Of a DNA stretch of 47,500 nucleotides, positions 1 through 44,879 are shown piece by piece. Every line of letters begins with the position of its first letter. Position 1 is the stretch's first letter. The position numbers and the translations under genes are program-made. The stretch is taken from positions 16,233,194 to 16,280,693 of the forward strand of contig CM060325.1 in NCBI GenBank assembly GCA_030674155.1, given 5' to 3'. This stretch comes from Stramonita haemastoma. Its lineage: Eukaryota; Mollusca; Gastropoda; Neogastropoda; Muricidae. Under the pieces are notes generated by a model that was not told where the DNA came from, did not search any database, and worked only from the letters and a program-made list of their open reading frames with translations.

Positions 1-1320
1 AAATGTGTATTTTATATTCAAGGGACGGCAAGATATTAGAGAAGGCTGCGGCTGCACAGATGGGTCTAAAAATAGCCTGCTTGGCAAGTCCGACTACCGC
101 CGATCGAGAATGCACCTAATTGCTTTCTCAGTTTGAATGGAAATAAGACGATTGATAAATTTTTCCGATTCCTCATTTCACAGAGAACATCATGGAACAC
201 GTTTGTTCACAAAGCATCGGCTGCTTGAGGAAAACAAGGGCAGAAGGGCAAACGATTACGGCTTATGAAATCACCTTCATTGTTGTTGCTCGGGCTGGAG
301 TCTCCAGCCCAGCGCTTTTGTCAGCGATGAAACTTTTCAAGAATATGAACATTTTTTTTCTTCCTGTATCCAATCCTTACCTTATGTGCACCCAAGATAT
401 GAAAGAAGAATGGTTTTCAGTGGAATCAAAGGAGCAGGGTGAGTGGACAAGCTTCCCAGCGGACAATTTTGGAGCTGACTGAAACAGCTGATCTAAGCTC
501 GGGCAGACCAACAACCGTCAGCAACAGCGTCACTGCTTTTGTTTACAAATTCATGAATGCTCGACTCTCATTGGCTGTCACCTAGCATGTGACTACTAAA
601 AATAGATAGATTCGCTTAATATTCATGTTATGGTTTTCCATTTACGGTCAAGCAGCGCGTGGTGGTGTTTACATCACGTGAGACTTGCATGGCCAGGCCA
701 GTGGCCACTAACTGCAAAGGTCATGGTGACACACGTGTCCAGGCATCAAAATAACTGCGTCCTTGACATTGCACGTGTTAAAATATAAAACAATTATACA
801 TATATATTTTTTTATCTTGGTAACAATTATGCCCTGTAAAAGGCACCCCAAAACCCAAACACTAGATCAATATGAAAATATCAATCATTCAAACTGATTT
901 CCCTGCTTCACGCGACCACGAACCCCCTACCAACACGTACCGGACTTCTTTGTTTTAAACGGAACGCAATTTTGACAGAATAAACCTTCCGATATACACC
1001 AAAGAGGGTGGTTATATACCTTTTTTTATGTGATAATGGTCGGCCTAAGTTTCTATGGCACAGCAATAAACAAACAAACAAACACAGGCTGTGTTGAGTT
1101 GGCAATAGCACAGTTCCCTATCCTTTCAGTTCTTACACTGGATTCCAGCCAGACATTCTGCTGAGCAATCAAAAAAATATCCACACGAAAATCTGCACAA
1201 GTATTCTCAAGCTATTCTTTTACTTTCAAGCCATATGCAGATTCCATGGTGATCTCAGTATAATGTGTTTATAGATATATGTCAAAATACTTCAAGAGAA
1301 CATTAAAAGAAATCCAGTAC
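1..1320. other. Left flank, no gene recognised
   Basis: No conserved coding signal was seen on either strand. A 96-codon frame at 192-482 has no recognisable domain and looks like chance. The stretch does hold three CACGTG palindromes at 675-680, 732-737 and 772-777, listed separately. Confidence 0.5.
675..777. promoter_or_regulatory. Cluster of three CACGTG E-box palindromes
   Basis: CACGTG occurs at 675-680, 732-737 and 772-777, three times in 103 bases; the first is embedded in TCACGTGA. CACGTG is the core bound by bHLH-zip factors such as USF, MYC/MAX and MITF/TFE. No gene start is visible next to it, so any target would lie left of the window or be unannotated. Function is inference. 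Confidence 0.3.
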
Positions 1321-1322
1321 TG

Positions 1323-1362
<40 letters not shown>

Positions 1363-1449
1363 CACACATACACACACATGCGCGCACACACACACATGCG
1401 CGCACACACACACATGCACGCACACACAACATTGCGCACACACAAACAT

Positions 1450-1490
<41 letters not shown>
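1323..1490. repeat. Compound (CA)n microsatellite
   Basis: Pure CA runs flank a middle part with ATGCGCGCACAC-type units repeated about every 17 bases. Reading frames through it are CV/CA dipeptide artefacts. Confidence 0.95.
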
Positions 1491-1499
1491 TATAAAGCT

Positions 1500-2430
1500 A
1501 CACTGACAACTTTACCACCTATTTTCTTTCCACAAACCATTTTACTGCCAAGTCTGATTATGTAGTGAAAGACAAACATTAAGAATCCTGTTAAGAACAA
1601 CATGCGAAAACTCCTATTTTTTTTGGTTTTGTGTTGTTTTTCCAAGCAACAAAGAGGTCTTATAGACCATAATCAAGGTAATTCAATCTAAGAACCCGAC
1701 AGTATTGAAACTGAGAGGCTCAGAATAATTTTTAAAAGAAAAAGCTCAAATCAACATGATAATTATTTCACAAAAAGTTACTGAAACCTGAAAGCATCCA
1801 CTTTAGCCCCGGTATTCCTCAAATCACCTCCAAAAGTAATCACACACAGAGCAATGCAACTTGTGTCATGCACTTAAGTGTTACCTAGTATACATAAATG
1901 CCCATGTATTTGAGAAAAAAAAAGAGGATAGGCAGATTTAAAAGCTGGGAAAGCTGGAACGGTTCATTCTGCTCTAATGCTGATATTTACCCACCCCTCC
2001 CCCCTCCTCCCCCCTCTCCCAAACAACACAGGCCCCATCAATGATGTCTAACTTCTGTCTTGTCATCAAACAATAACTCCTGTTCACATCATTTCTGTAT
2101 ACAGCTGGAAAATCTAAACACATACTTGGCAAGTGTGTTATGCAGCGCTGATAAAACTGAAAGATCAGACTAGAGAATAGTAATGTATGTATTTATACGT
2201 ATGCTGCATAACAATCAAAACAAATGAGCCAGAACTATGAATCAACACTGTGAAGTGGTACAAACTCATTCAAACACTGCAGGATTTTCCACAGTTGTGT
2301 AGCAGCCTGGTTTTATGCTAGTTCCTTGTACACTGTTAAAAGTTTTTTTTTGGATTGCAACAAAATTGGCCTGTTGGGAGTGGCAGGATATGGAAGAGTG
2401 AGGAGTAGTGTGTGCTTTAAGTGACACTGA
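1500..2430. other. Unannotated AT-rich stretch
   Basis: No conserved frame, RNA gene or repeat family was recognised. A C-rich run lies at about 1993-2020. Confidence 0.45.
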
Positions 2431-2436
2431 ATAGAA

Positions 2437-2569
<133 letters not shown>

Positions 2570-2742
2570 TTACAGTTTTTATTGTAAATTGTGTGTTGTT
2601 ATTTCAGTGCATGTTTTTTTTTCTTTGTGGGAGTACTTTTAATGGTTTCTACTGTTTGTTTGATATTATTGGCTTGTTTTGTTTAGCTTTTGATTAGTAA
2701 ATATTACATTTACCTTTCATTAAAGTTTACTTTAAATTCTTT

Positions 2743-2834
2743 TAGACGGATGGCTTGATGAAAAAAAAAAGCAACTGCACTGCTTATTCAATGTACCATT
2801 TTGAAATAAAACTTAACTTTGACTTTGGCTTTGG

Positions 2835-2840
<6 letters not shown>
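2743..2840 (+). mobile_element. Retroelement 3' end, family D, copy 1
   Basis: A segment beginning near GACGGATGGCTTGATGAA and ending in a CTTTGACTTTGGCTTT tail. The same segment recurs reverse-complemented at 21627-21712 and forward at 44418-44500. Short tandem 3' tails of this kind are typical of SINE and LINE 3' ends. A (CA)n tract follows at 2838-2911. Confidence 0.6.
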
Positions 2841-2897
<57 letters not shown>

Positions 2898-2911
2898 CAC
2901 ACACACACACA
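2838..2911. repeat. (CA)n microsatellite
   Basis: Near-pure CA run directly after the family D tail. Confidence 0.95.
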
Positions 2912-2925
2912 GAACCTTTCCCCCC

Positions 2926-3425
2926 TATCACTTCAAAATGTCAGAACTGACCAATATATATATATAATATATTCTAATCAGATATCAACATGAGAACCCA
3001 GTTTTTGGCCTGGAATGATGGAGTAAACTAAAACCTGAAGTGGAATGTGAATACAGTAACTTAAGATTTTATCTGGATCTTGAACAATGAACTGATCTAG
3101 ATATCACCAGGGTATATCTTCAGGCAGGAATGTGAATTACATAAATTTACATGACCAACATTTTGATCAGGCAGTGCCAGTGACCGTGGCTATGTCAGCC
3201 GTGGCTAAATGTCATTGACCTCTCACTTTCACTTTCAGCTACAATGTCTACAGGTAACTTAAGAAAACTTGGTTAATCTTTGGAGAAAAAAAAAAGTATG
3301 CCTTTTAGTTTTACAAAAACATGGATTGTATTATGTAAGATTCACTTTTCTCTACCCTACCACCCCCCCCCCCCCTAACTCAATACCTATCTCTGTCTCT
3401 GTCTTTCTGTCTCTCTCTGTCACAC

Positions 3426-3495
<70 letters not shown>

Positions 3496-4115
3496 ATAAC
3501 TTTGGTTATGAATGCATAGAAATGCAGGATGTTGGAGATGTAGTGTCTTGCTTGAGTTGCCTCTTGTTCCAACTGAAAGGACTATCACTATCACTTCAAA
3601 ATGTCGAACTGACCAACATAATATAATATATATATATAATATATAATATATATAATATAATACGTAATATATTCTAATCAGATATCAACATGAGAACCCA
3701 GTTTTTGGCCTGGAATGATGGATTAAACTAAAATCTGAAGTGGAATGTGAACACAGTAACTTAAGATTTTATCTGGATCTTGAACAATGAACTGATCTAG
3801 ATATCACCAGGGTTATACATTATCTTCAGGCAGGAATGTGAATTACATAAATTTACATGACCAACATTTTGATCAGGCAGTGGCAGTGGTAAATGTCATT
3901 GACCTCTCACTTTCACTTTCAGCTGCAATGTCTACAGACTTAAGAAAACTTGGTTAATCTTTGGAGAGAAAAAAAAGCATGCAGGCCTTTTAGTTTTACA
4001 AAAACATGGATCGCATTATGTAAGATTCACTTTTCTCTACCCCTACCCTCCCCCCCCCCCCCACTCCATACCTCTCTCTCTCTCTGTGTCTTTCTGTCTC
4101 TCTTCAGTCCACACA

Positions 4116-4160
<45 letters not shown>

Positions 4161-4185
4161 CACACACACACACACACACATAGTG

Positions 4186-4217
<32 letters not shown>

Positions 4218-4324
4218 CCCCCTACAGCTTTGGTTATGAATGCATGAGAGAAATGCAGGATGTTGGAGATACATCATACAGTGTCTTGCTTGAGTTACTT
4301 CTTGTTCCAACTGAAAGGACTATA
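2926..4324. repeat. Tandem segmental duplication, two units of about 0.66-0.74 kb
   Basis: Unit 1 (2926-3587) and unit 2 (3588-about 4324) share the same order of segments: TATCACTTCAAAATGTC, an AT repeat, the ATCAACATGAGAACCCAGTT block, a TTTCACTTTCAGCT block, a poly-C run, a CA tract, and the GGATGTTGGAGAT end. The copies differ by scattered substitutions, by an extra 20-odd bases around 3184-3206 in unit 1, and by expansion of the poly-C and CA tracts. No coding frame is shared apart from low-complexity CA translations. Confidence 0.9.
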
Positions 4325-4424
4325 TTTTATGAAGCACACATTTGCCTTGAAAGGCATGATTCTCTTTCATCATGCTCTGATAACTACTACTTGTAAACAT
4401 TGCCATTTATCTATTTCTGTCTAT

Positions 4425-4803
4425 TTCTTCAGATTTTATTTCAAGGACAATGGAATATGCACTCATATGCTTTTTTTTCTTACATCCAGTCTCTGTGTGT
4501 ATGCACTTATTGTAAATTCTGTCATCTGCTCCCACCAGCACACAATGGCCTACTCTTTCAAACAGTGGAACAGGATTTAACATGCGCAAGATGTTCTGTG
4601 TGCAGTTCTGTGTGCGTTCACACACTGGACCTCGGTTTACAGTCTCATCCAAAGGACTTCGGGGGGGGGGGGGGGGGGGGGGGGGGAGTGGGTTGGCACA
4701 GATGATAACTCCAGAGGAAAAATCCTCTTGAACGAGAATTGAACCTAGGTCAGCAGATCATGAGCGCGTCATGTCGCTCTTACCACCAAGCTATCCCGTC
4801 CTG
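4425..4803 (-). mobile_element. tRNA-derived SINE, family A (minus)
   Basis: On the minus strand the element starts with a tRNA-like head: a GATAGCTTGGTGG box-A-like stretch and a TTCAATTCTCG box-B-like stretch. It continues through a GATGAGAC..AAACCGAGG-like core and ends with ACTGGATGTAAGA and a short A/T tail. A 26-base poly-G run (4661-4687) has expanded inside it. Similar copies recur throughout the window, which supports a repeat family rather than a gene. Confidence 0.75.
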
Positions 4804-4804
4804 C

Positions 4805-5253
4805 CATGACAGAGAGAAAACTAGGAATATATCAGACAGAACTTTATGTCAACATCATTGCGTTGTGTTTGCTGAGGTGTAAACAGTGTAATATTAACTA
4901 GTAAGTAGTAGTACTAGTACTCAGTACTAGTAGTAGGCTAACAGGTTACCTCTAAACTGTAAACAGCATAATCTGGACCCAAACCAACAAATGAAACATT
5001 GAAAGTCTAATTTTGTAAACAATGTGACAGACAATATATAATATTGAAGACCTGGGTCATTTTTTGTTTTGTTGGTCTGTCCCAAATGAATCTAGATATA
5101 AAAACTAAATACACAACACAAAACACAAAAGAACACCCCCTCCTCCTTAAAAAAACACACCCCAAACCCAACAACAAAAAATTAACTAAGCAAACAAAAT
5201 AAAAAGTACTTGATCACCCCCTATTTTTTCTATAAAAAAAAAGAAAAAAGAAA
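4805..5253. other. 3' flank of the BBS10-like gene, no gene seen
   Basis: A-rich sequence with a TAGTAGTACTAGTACT near-palindrome around 4903-4937. No AATAAA was found on the minus strand here, so the polyadenylation site of the neighbouring minus-strand gene is not located. Confidence 0.4.
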
Positions 5254-5262
5254 CATACTTAC
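5254..5262 (-). promoter_or_regulatory. Strong 5' splice site just after the BBS10-like stop codon
   Basis: On the minus strand the stop TAA (5269-5267) is followed after four bases by GTAAGTATG (5262-5254), close to the ideal metazoan donor. It implies an intron in the 3' untranslated region, within 50 bases of the stop and so not expected to trigger decay. The partner acceptor was not identified. Confidence 0.45.
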
Positions 5263-5266
5263 TTCA

Positions 5267-7112
5267 TTAACTGTCATGTTCTTTGTCATCTTCACCATCA
5301 GAATCTCCTATCCTTAAAGAGCATGAAGCTGAAATCAAGGTTTTCACAGGCACCACAGCCTCCAGCCGAAGAAGCTGAACAACAAGCTGCAGAACACCAG
5401 CAACAATGCCCAGCTTGCTGCCAACTGGCTCCATGCAATCAACACTCATCACACCACCACCATGCCCCAAACCCAACAGATGATCTCCTCTCGCCATCGA
5501 AAGCATGTGTGTCCATTTCTCTGTGAAACGACGCTTTTCGCCAAACGTCTCCGAGCACAGGTTAGCGTGCAGTGTTCGTGGAACAAAGACGAGCATCTTC
5601 TGAATTAGGACGTTGACCTGCTCTGCTGGGCTGGAGTTGTGAGTGGAGAAGTAGTCTGTGATGGCGTTGGTGAGGACCGCTTCAAATGCACCACCACAGT
5701 TGACTGTCGTGGCTGACTGGATAAGTGAAGAAGCATCTTTACCCTTTGATGACCTCTGTGTTTGGTCACCACTGCTGTCAATATCCTCAAGGTTGTATCC
5801 ATCCGTATCACCCGCGCCCAGAATGATGACTGACAACATTCCTTCACAGCTTTCAGAGCTTTGAACAATGACTGGCACAACTGATCACACATACCTTCTG
5901 TGGGAGAACACACGACCAAGTGCTTGGTTTGTAAGATGGGACTACCCTTTATGTTGATTAGGGTGCATATTTTCCGGCCCATTTGGACCACACCGCTTAT
6001 CCTTCCTTCAAAGAAGCATCTTGTAGGCACTGCTTCACTGAAATCTGTTAGCACTGGGACTCCAGTCAAGTCACTCAAAAACATCACCTTTTCATGAGGC
6101 AAACACCGGAGCTCAAAACCATTTTCTCTACACATACCTTGCATGAACTGAGGCACCGTGTCAGAACAAAGGAGTACATGCACACCAACAGATTTCAGAG
6201 ATTTCAGAACTTTTTCCAAAGATGCTCTTTTCTGAGAAAAAAATGTTTCCACTTTGTCGGAAGTGAGGTGAACTGAAACAACATTTCCACTTCTTGCACT
6301 TTTGGACTCCTCCAAGTTGACATCCATCAAGGCAAACCTCTTGGATAACATCACACCACCTTCAACTTTACCTGTCTGACAAATCTTTTGCAAATCTGCC
6401 TCCAGTAAAATGCCCTCACAAACTCGGGATTTTTGCAGTGGCTGTGTTGCGACTTTGCTGTGGTACATATCAAAATGTTGTAAAATATGGTCAAGCCGAC
6501 GCTGAAAGGCGTTTACCTCTTGATTTTTCAGTGAAAGGAAAGACAGCAAATATTCTGTGAAAAACGGCACCATCTGTTTCTGAAGGCACGTCTGCAGAGA
6601 ACCCTTAAGTACACCCCTCACCACAGACACACCATCATCATCTCTTCACATCTTTTCCTTGAACACCTTCTCGCCCGGTCCACCACCAATCTCACAACAT
6701 GCTGAAAGTCACAACACAAGAATCTGTTCAACTCCAAAGCCAGTTTCACCCTGGACACTGCCCTCTGCTCTGATTTTCCATCATCCACACGACGTGCGGC
6801 AACGTCTTTCAGGATCTGAGACAGGTAGAGGATGAACGTCTTGCTGCCATCACGGTGCAGCGAGGAATGGGAGCGAAGACTCTGCAGCATGACCTGGGCC
6901 ACAGGGTGATCCAGATGGAGGGAGGACAGGAGGGTCAAGCCGTCCCTGGTCACCATCACTTTGCCTGTGGAGGTGGACAGCAGTGTCTGTTGTCCTCCAG
7001 GACCCAGCAAGTCCTGCACCAAGCCTGCCAGGGTGTTGCTGATGCCCGCCATCAGCTCCACAGAGAGGTCCTGCTTTTGCACAACCTGTCCGCTCGTGCC
7101 TGCAGGATCCAT
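5267..7112 (-). CDS. BBS10: BBS10-like group II chaperonin-related protein, two apparent frameshifts
   Basis: BBS10 is a vertebrate-type, chaperonin-derived protein that works with BBS12 and MKKS to help CCT assemble the BBSome, the cargo coat of primary cilia. Three overlapping minus-strand frames read through the family in order: 7112-6618 (N-terminal equatorial part, with GPGG, TRDG and HRDGSKT where chaperonins carry GPKG, NDG and GDGTT), 6630-5605 (middle, up to CSPTEGMCDQL, similar to the GPVHGLIEQ region of human BBS10), and 5878-5267 (CGGAFEAVL, then an acidic DSDGEDDKEHDS end like the human DSEDEL end). The joined length, about 615 residues, is somewhat below the 723 of human BBS10. 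The first ATG at 7112 fits the human N terminus. The frame changes fall within 6618-6648 and about 5840-5884. Both look like one missing base, so they are either assembly errors or a recent pseudogene. MKKS or BBS12 are less likely. Confidence 0.83.
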
Positions 7113-7440
7113 CCTGTCAGCTCTGTTATCCCGTTTTCTGAGCCCTCAGTTCCAATTTTCTCAGTGCTGTCCTGTTTTCTGAGCCGTCAGTTCCAATCCT
7201 GTCAGTGCTATTATCCCATTTTCTGAGCCGTCAGTTCTAATCCTGTCAGTGCTATTTTCCCATTTTCTGAGCCCTCAGTTCCAATTTTTTCAGTGCTTTT
7301 ATCCCTATTTTCTGAGCTCTCAGTTCCAATCCTGTCAGTGCTATTATCCCATTTTCTGAGCCCTCAGTTCCAATTCTGTCAGTGCTATCCCATTTTCTGA
7401 GCCATCAGTTCCAATTCTGTCAGCACTGTCCAGTTCCTGC
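7113..7440. repeat. Minisatellite abutting the BBS10-like start codon
   Basis: About seven units of roughly 49 bases built around CCCATTTTCTGAGCC, TCAGTTCCAAT and CTGTCAGTGCTATTAT. The array begins within about 15 bases of the ATG at 7112, so the 5' untranslated region and probably the proximal promoter of the gene lie inside tandem repeats. Confidence 0.9.
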
Positions 7441-7510
7441 ACAGTCAAGTCAAAGTCAAGTCAAAAACACTTTAATCATCCCTGAAGGGCAATTACAATA
7501 CTGACAGGCA
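7441..7510 (-). mobile_element. Non-LTR retroelement 3'-end fragment
   Basis: On the minus strand, ATTGCCCTTCAGGGATGAT is followed by AAAGTG and a TTGACTTGACTTTGACTTGA tail. The (TTGACT)n tail matches that of family D, but the body differs. Confidence 0.45.
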
Positions 7511-7639
7511 TATTGATAAGAATCATAATCAAAAGACACAAGATAGCTAAATTTCATATTTTATTTTTGAAAACATTACAGGCTTCAAATAAAAATATCC
7601 CAAACACTCACACTTGTATGTGCATGCATGCACATGCAT

Positions 7640-7719
7640 GCACGCACACACACACACACACAAAATGCACACACACACACAAACTCACACACGCACGCAT
7701 GCACACACACACACACACA

Positions 7720-7766
<47 letters not shown>
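7640..7766. repeat. Compound (CA)n microsatellite
   Basis: CA run with ATGCACGC interruptions. Confidence 0.95.
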
Positions 7767-7872
7767 AGGAAATTTCTAACACAGAATTTCCAGAAGGTGG
7801 GGATGCTGTTTATACTGACAGGCCCTTAGCATCCCCTAGGAAGAGTCTGAGTAATCAACAATTTCTGTTTCA

Positions 7873-7886
7873 ATTGCATAGGCAAC
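7873..7886. promoter_or_regulatory. Imperfect RFX X-box-like site upstream of the BBS10-like gene
   Basis: ATTGCATAGGCAAC resembles the X-box (GTTGCCATGGCAAC) at both outer halves but differs in the centre. It lies about 760 bases upstream of the ciliary gene start. RFX factors drive most BBS genes, so the site is plausible but weak. Confidence 0.2.
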
Positions 7887-7993
7887 CATGAGAGTAATAT
7901 TTTAACTTGGCATGATATTACACCATATCAAGAAAGAATGATAATGTCCTTAAACATTTTTTTTTTAATAAACAATCATGGCCATTTTGTAAA

Positions 7994-8000
7994 TTACACA

Positions 8001-8031
<31 letters not shown>

Positions 8032-8052
8032 CACACCACACACACACACACA
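7994..8052. repeat. (CA)n microsatellite
   Basis: CA run with two CACCACA interruptions. Confidence 0.95.
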
Positions 8053-8693
8053 AACTGATATGATGGGTTTAAGCTGGCACTGAACTGTCTCTTGGGGGGG
8101 ACCTTTCTCTTTGAGTTTAAATTGATTCTGAATCCTCCCTTCAAGTCTTTCACTTGAGAATGCTTCTTCTTCTTCTTTTTCAAACATTCAGACAGCAATA
8201 ATGTGTTGTGCTGCCATTAAGCACCTGTCAAGTCAGGCCCAGTACATCTGACTTTGGCATGGGAAAAACTTATCTTTTAATTTTTTTTTTTAGTTTCTAG
8301 AAAAAAGGCAGGAGAATGAACCATGACGGCAGAAAATAGACACGGAGGTGACAGGAAGAACAGACTTGAGAAGGGTAGAAAAGAGGAAATTCATAGCACA
8401 GAATTTTCAGAAGGTGGGGATGCTATTTATACTGACAGGCCCCTGGCATTCCTATGGGTGGCAGCAGAGAATAAAACACACACACACAGAATACTTTGCA
8501 CACACATAAAAAAATCACCATCTTTTGTTGATTAGAAAAGTATGCCAGCTATGGCTTGTGGTAGGCCTATAGATGACACAAACATACTCAGTGGTAAGTA
8601 TGTGCTCTAGTACAAATTCTGAACATGCACACTGTCGGCTGGAACAGCACAGATACAATACCTTTATTCTTTAAAAGAAAATTTATACATTCA

Positions 8694-8815
<122 letters not shown>

Positions 8816-8829
8816 GGATTTGATTGATT

Positions 8830-9163
8830 GATTTATTCTTTTATATCGAGGATAATGGAATAAGCACTCTTGTGCTTTTTTACATCCAGTCCCCGTGTGT
8901 ATGCAGTTTTGTAAATGTCATCTGTTCCTACCGGCACACGATGGCCTACTCTTACGAAAGTGGAACAGGATTCAACGTGTGCGCAAGATGTTCTGCGTGC
9001 GTTCACACACAGGCCTCAGTTTAAAGTCTCATCCAAAGGACTTTTGGGGAGAGTGGAGTCAGCACTGATGTTAACTCCAGGAGAAAAATCTCCTCGACCA
9101 GACTCGAACTCGGGTCTTCAACTTGCCAGCGCAATGTTCTGACCACTAGGCTATCCCTCCCCC

Positions 9164-9165
<2 letters not shown>
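8830..9165 (-). mobile_element. tRNA-derived SINE, family A (minus), nearly full length
   Basis: The minus-strand head has GGATAGCCTAGTGGTCAGAA (box A) and GAGTTCGAGTCTGG (box B). The core GGATGAGACTTTAAACTGAG and the 3' end ACTGGATGTAAAAAAGCAC with an ATAAA-type tail follow. Bordered by (TG)n and a (GA)n run. Confidence 0.85.

Positions 9166-9167
<2 letters not shown>

Positions 9168-9256
<89 letters not shown>
9168..9256. repeat. (GA)n microsatellite
   Basis: Pure GA run between two SINE copies. Confidence 0.95.
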
Positions 9257-9258
<2 letters not shown>

Positions 9259-9465
9259 AATGCAATAAACAATCATGTGCTGTTTTACATCCAGTACCTG
9301 TGTGCCTGCAGTCTGTAAATTTTATCATTCATTCCTACTGGCACACAATGGCATACTCTTCCAAAAGGCAGAACAAGTTTTAGTGTGTGGGCATGATGTT
9401 TAGCTTGCATTCACACATGGGACATTGGTTTACAATCCCATCCAAAGGGTGTCATCCAGGAAGAA
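9255..9465 (-). mobile_element. tRNA-derived SINE, family A (minus), head missing
   Basis: Matches the 3' half of the family; the head is replaced by a poly-C run and CA repeats (9467-9555). Confidence 0.7.
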
Positions 9466-9574
9466 CCCCCCCCCCCCCCCCCCCCCCCCACCACACACAC
9501 ACACACGTGTCACACACACACACACAGTGTCACCACACTCACACACACACACACGCAGATGACAGAAAAAATTT

Positions 9575-9670
9575 ACAAAACCACATTCATACGGAGACTG
9601 GATGTAAAAAAGCACATGAGTGCTTATTCAATTATCCTCGATATAAAAGAATAAATAAAATAAATAGATA
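9575..9670 (+). mobile_element. SINE family A 3' fragment (plus)
   Basis: Contains GACTGGATGTAAAAAAGCAC, ATTATCCTCGATATAAAAGA and an (ATAAA)n tail, which sets the 3' end of the family. Confidence 0.7.
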
Positions 9671-9929
9671 AATAACCACACACACACACACACACAAACA
9701 CACAGAGTGACACGTCGCTGAAAGTGAAACAGAACACCCAATGTCTTTCCTTCAACTATACCTTTTAAATCAACACACTGGAACTGTAAACAGCAAATTT
9801 AAGGCCACAAACACATCTCTTGGAATGAAACCGCAAATAAAACATATACAAAAAAGAAAATCTACCCGTTTTGTAGCGGAGTTTGTAGGCCTTATCGGCA
9901 TTTCATCAACAAGGCGTGCAACACACGCT

Positions 9930-10039
9930 GTAACCATGTGGCTCCAAGTATGCTTTTACGGCAGACCACTCTCACCTTACTTTCACAAGAGGGCGCTATG
10001 CAGGGCGCCAATGTCTGACTGCTGTAAAGTGCTTTGGGA
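9930..10039 (+). promoter_or_regulatory. TONSL promoter / 5' untranslated region
   Basis: GC-richer than the surroundings, with CpG-containing motifs just before the coding start. AAGAGGGCGCTA at about 9987-9998 resembles a CTCF core, and CAGGGCGCC follows at 10001. An upstream ATG at 10011 opens a short frame that, after splicing to exon 2, ends within 33 codons and overlaps the real start. No TATA box is evident. The transcription start is inferred. Confidence 0.4.
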
Positions 10040-44305
<34,266 letters not shown>

Positions 44306-44417
44306 AGAGTAGCATGATGTGAATGTGTGGGATGGATTGATGATAATGATAGGTGGAATTCATATTGGGCTGAAGGTTTTCCCTTTTTCAAATATGCATA
44401 TATATGATTTTTTTTTC

Positions 44418-44500
44418 TTAGATGGATGGCTTGATGAATAAAAGCAATTGCACTGCTTATACAATGTACCATCTGGAAATAAAAATTTGACTTGACTTGA
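44418..44500 (+). mobile_element. Retroelement 3' end, family D, copy 3, in the TONSL 3' flank
   Basis: GATGGATGGCTTGATGAATA, ATGTACCATCTGGAAATAAA and a TTGACTTGACTTGACT tail. It lies 113 bases after the TONSL stop. Confidence 0.8.
44437..44483 (+). terminator. Candidate TONSL polyadenylation signals (AATAAA x2)
   Basis: AATAAA at 44437-44442 and 44478-44483, both inside the family D copy, 130-180 bases after the stop. More AATAAA hexamers stand at 46222 and 46226. Which one is used cannot be told from sequence. Confidence 0.45.
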
Positions 44501-44504
44501 CTGT

Positions 44505-44775
44505 ACCTTGTAAAAACAAATCAAAGCGCTTGTATTCAGCCTTTCTTTATACATACAACCAATAACAGTGAAAAGGATGAATGAATTCAAATGTACATAC
44601 ATGCGCATGCACACGCACAAACATTATCATGGTTATATGGCTGTATTTTGTAAAAACAAATCAAAGCGCTTGCATTCAGTCTTTTCTGACGCATACAACC
44701 AATAACAATAAAAAGTATTAACGAATTCAAATGTACATACAGGCGCACGCACATGCATAAAGTGTGAATGCTTGC
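44505..44775. repeat. Two-copy duplication in the 3' flank
   Basis: A block of about 125 bases starting TTGTAAAAACAAATCAAAGC (about 44508 and 44648) occurs twice, each with CAACCAATAACA and ATTCAAATGTACATACA. Confidence 0.88.
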
Positions 44776-44879
44776 ACACACACACATAATGGTTATACAC
44801 TTTGGCAGGGTGATGGGGATTTGGGCTGTTGAAAGCAGGGACAGATATGAGATGAAACAGGAGAGGAAAATCTTAGCTT

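Larger units (their letters stand above)
7775..8450. repeat. Duplicated block flanking the (CA)n repeat
   Basis: A short block around 7780-7832 (ACAGAATTTCCAGAAGGTGG, then ATACTGACAGGCCCTTAGCA) recurs at about 8398-8450 with few differences. This shows local duplication in non-coding DNA. No gene was recognised in 7510-8690. Confidence 0.6.

Noticed and set aside
192..482. 96-codon plus-strand frame
   Set aside because: No recognisable domain, no splice context and no supporting composition; its length is expected by chance.
4903..4937. TAGTAGTACTAGTACT near-palindrome
   Set aside because: Short, built from a simple TAG/AGT pattern, and without context to suggest a function.
8551..8593. Candidate TONSL first exon (ATG to a GTAAGT donor, correct phase)
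   Set aside because: The phase fits exon 2, but the peptide (MACGRPIDDTNILS) does not resemble the TONSL N terminus. The 10040 exon gives a collinear match and lies in promoter-like sequence.
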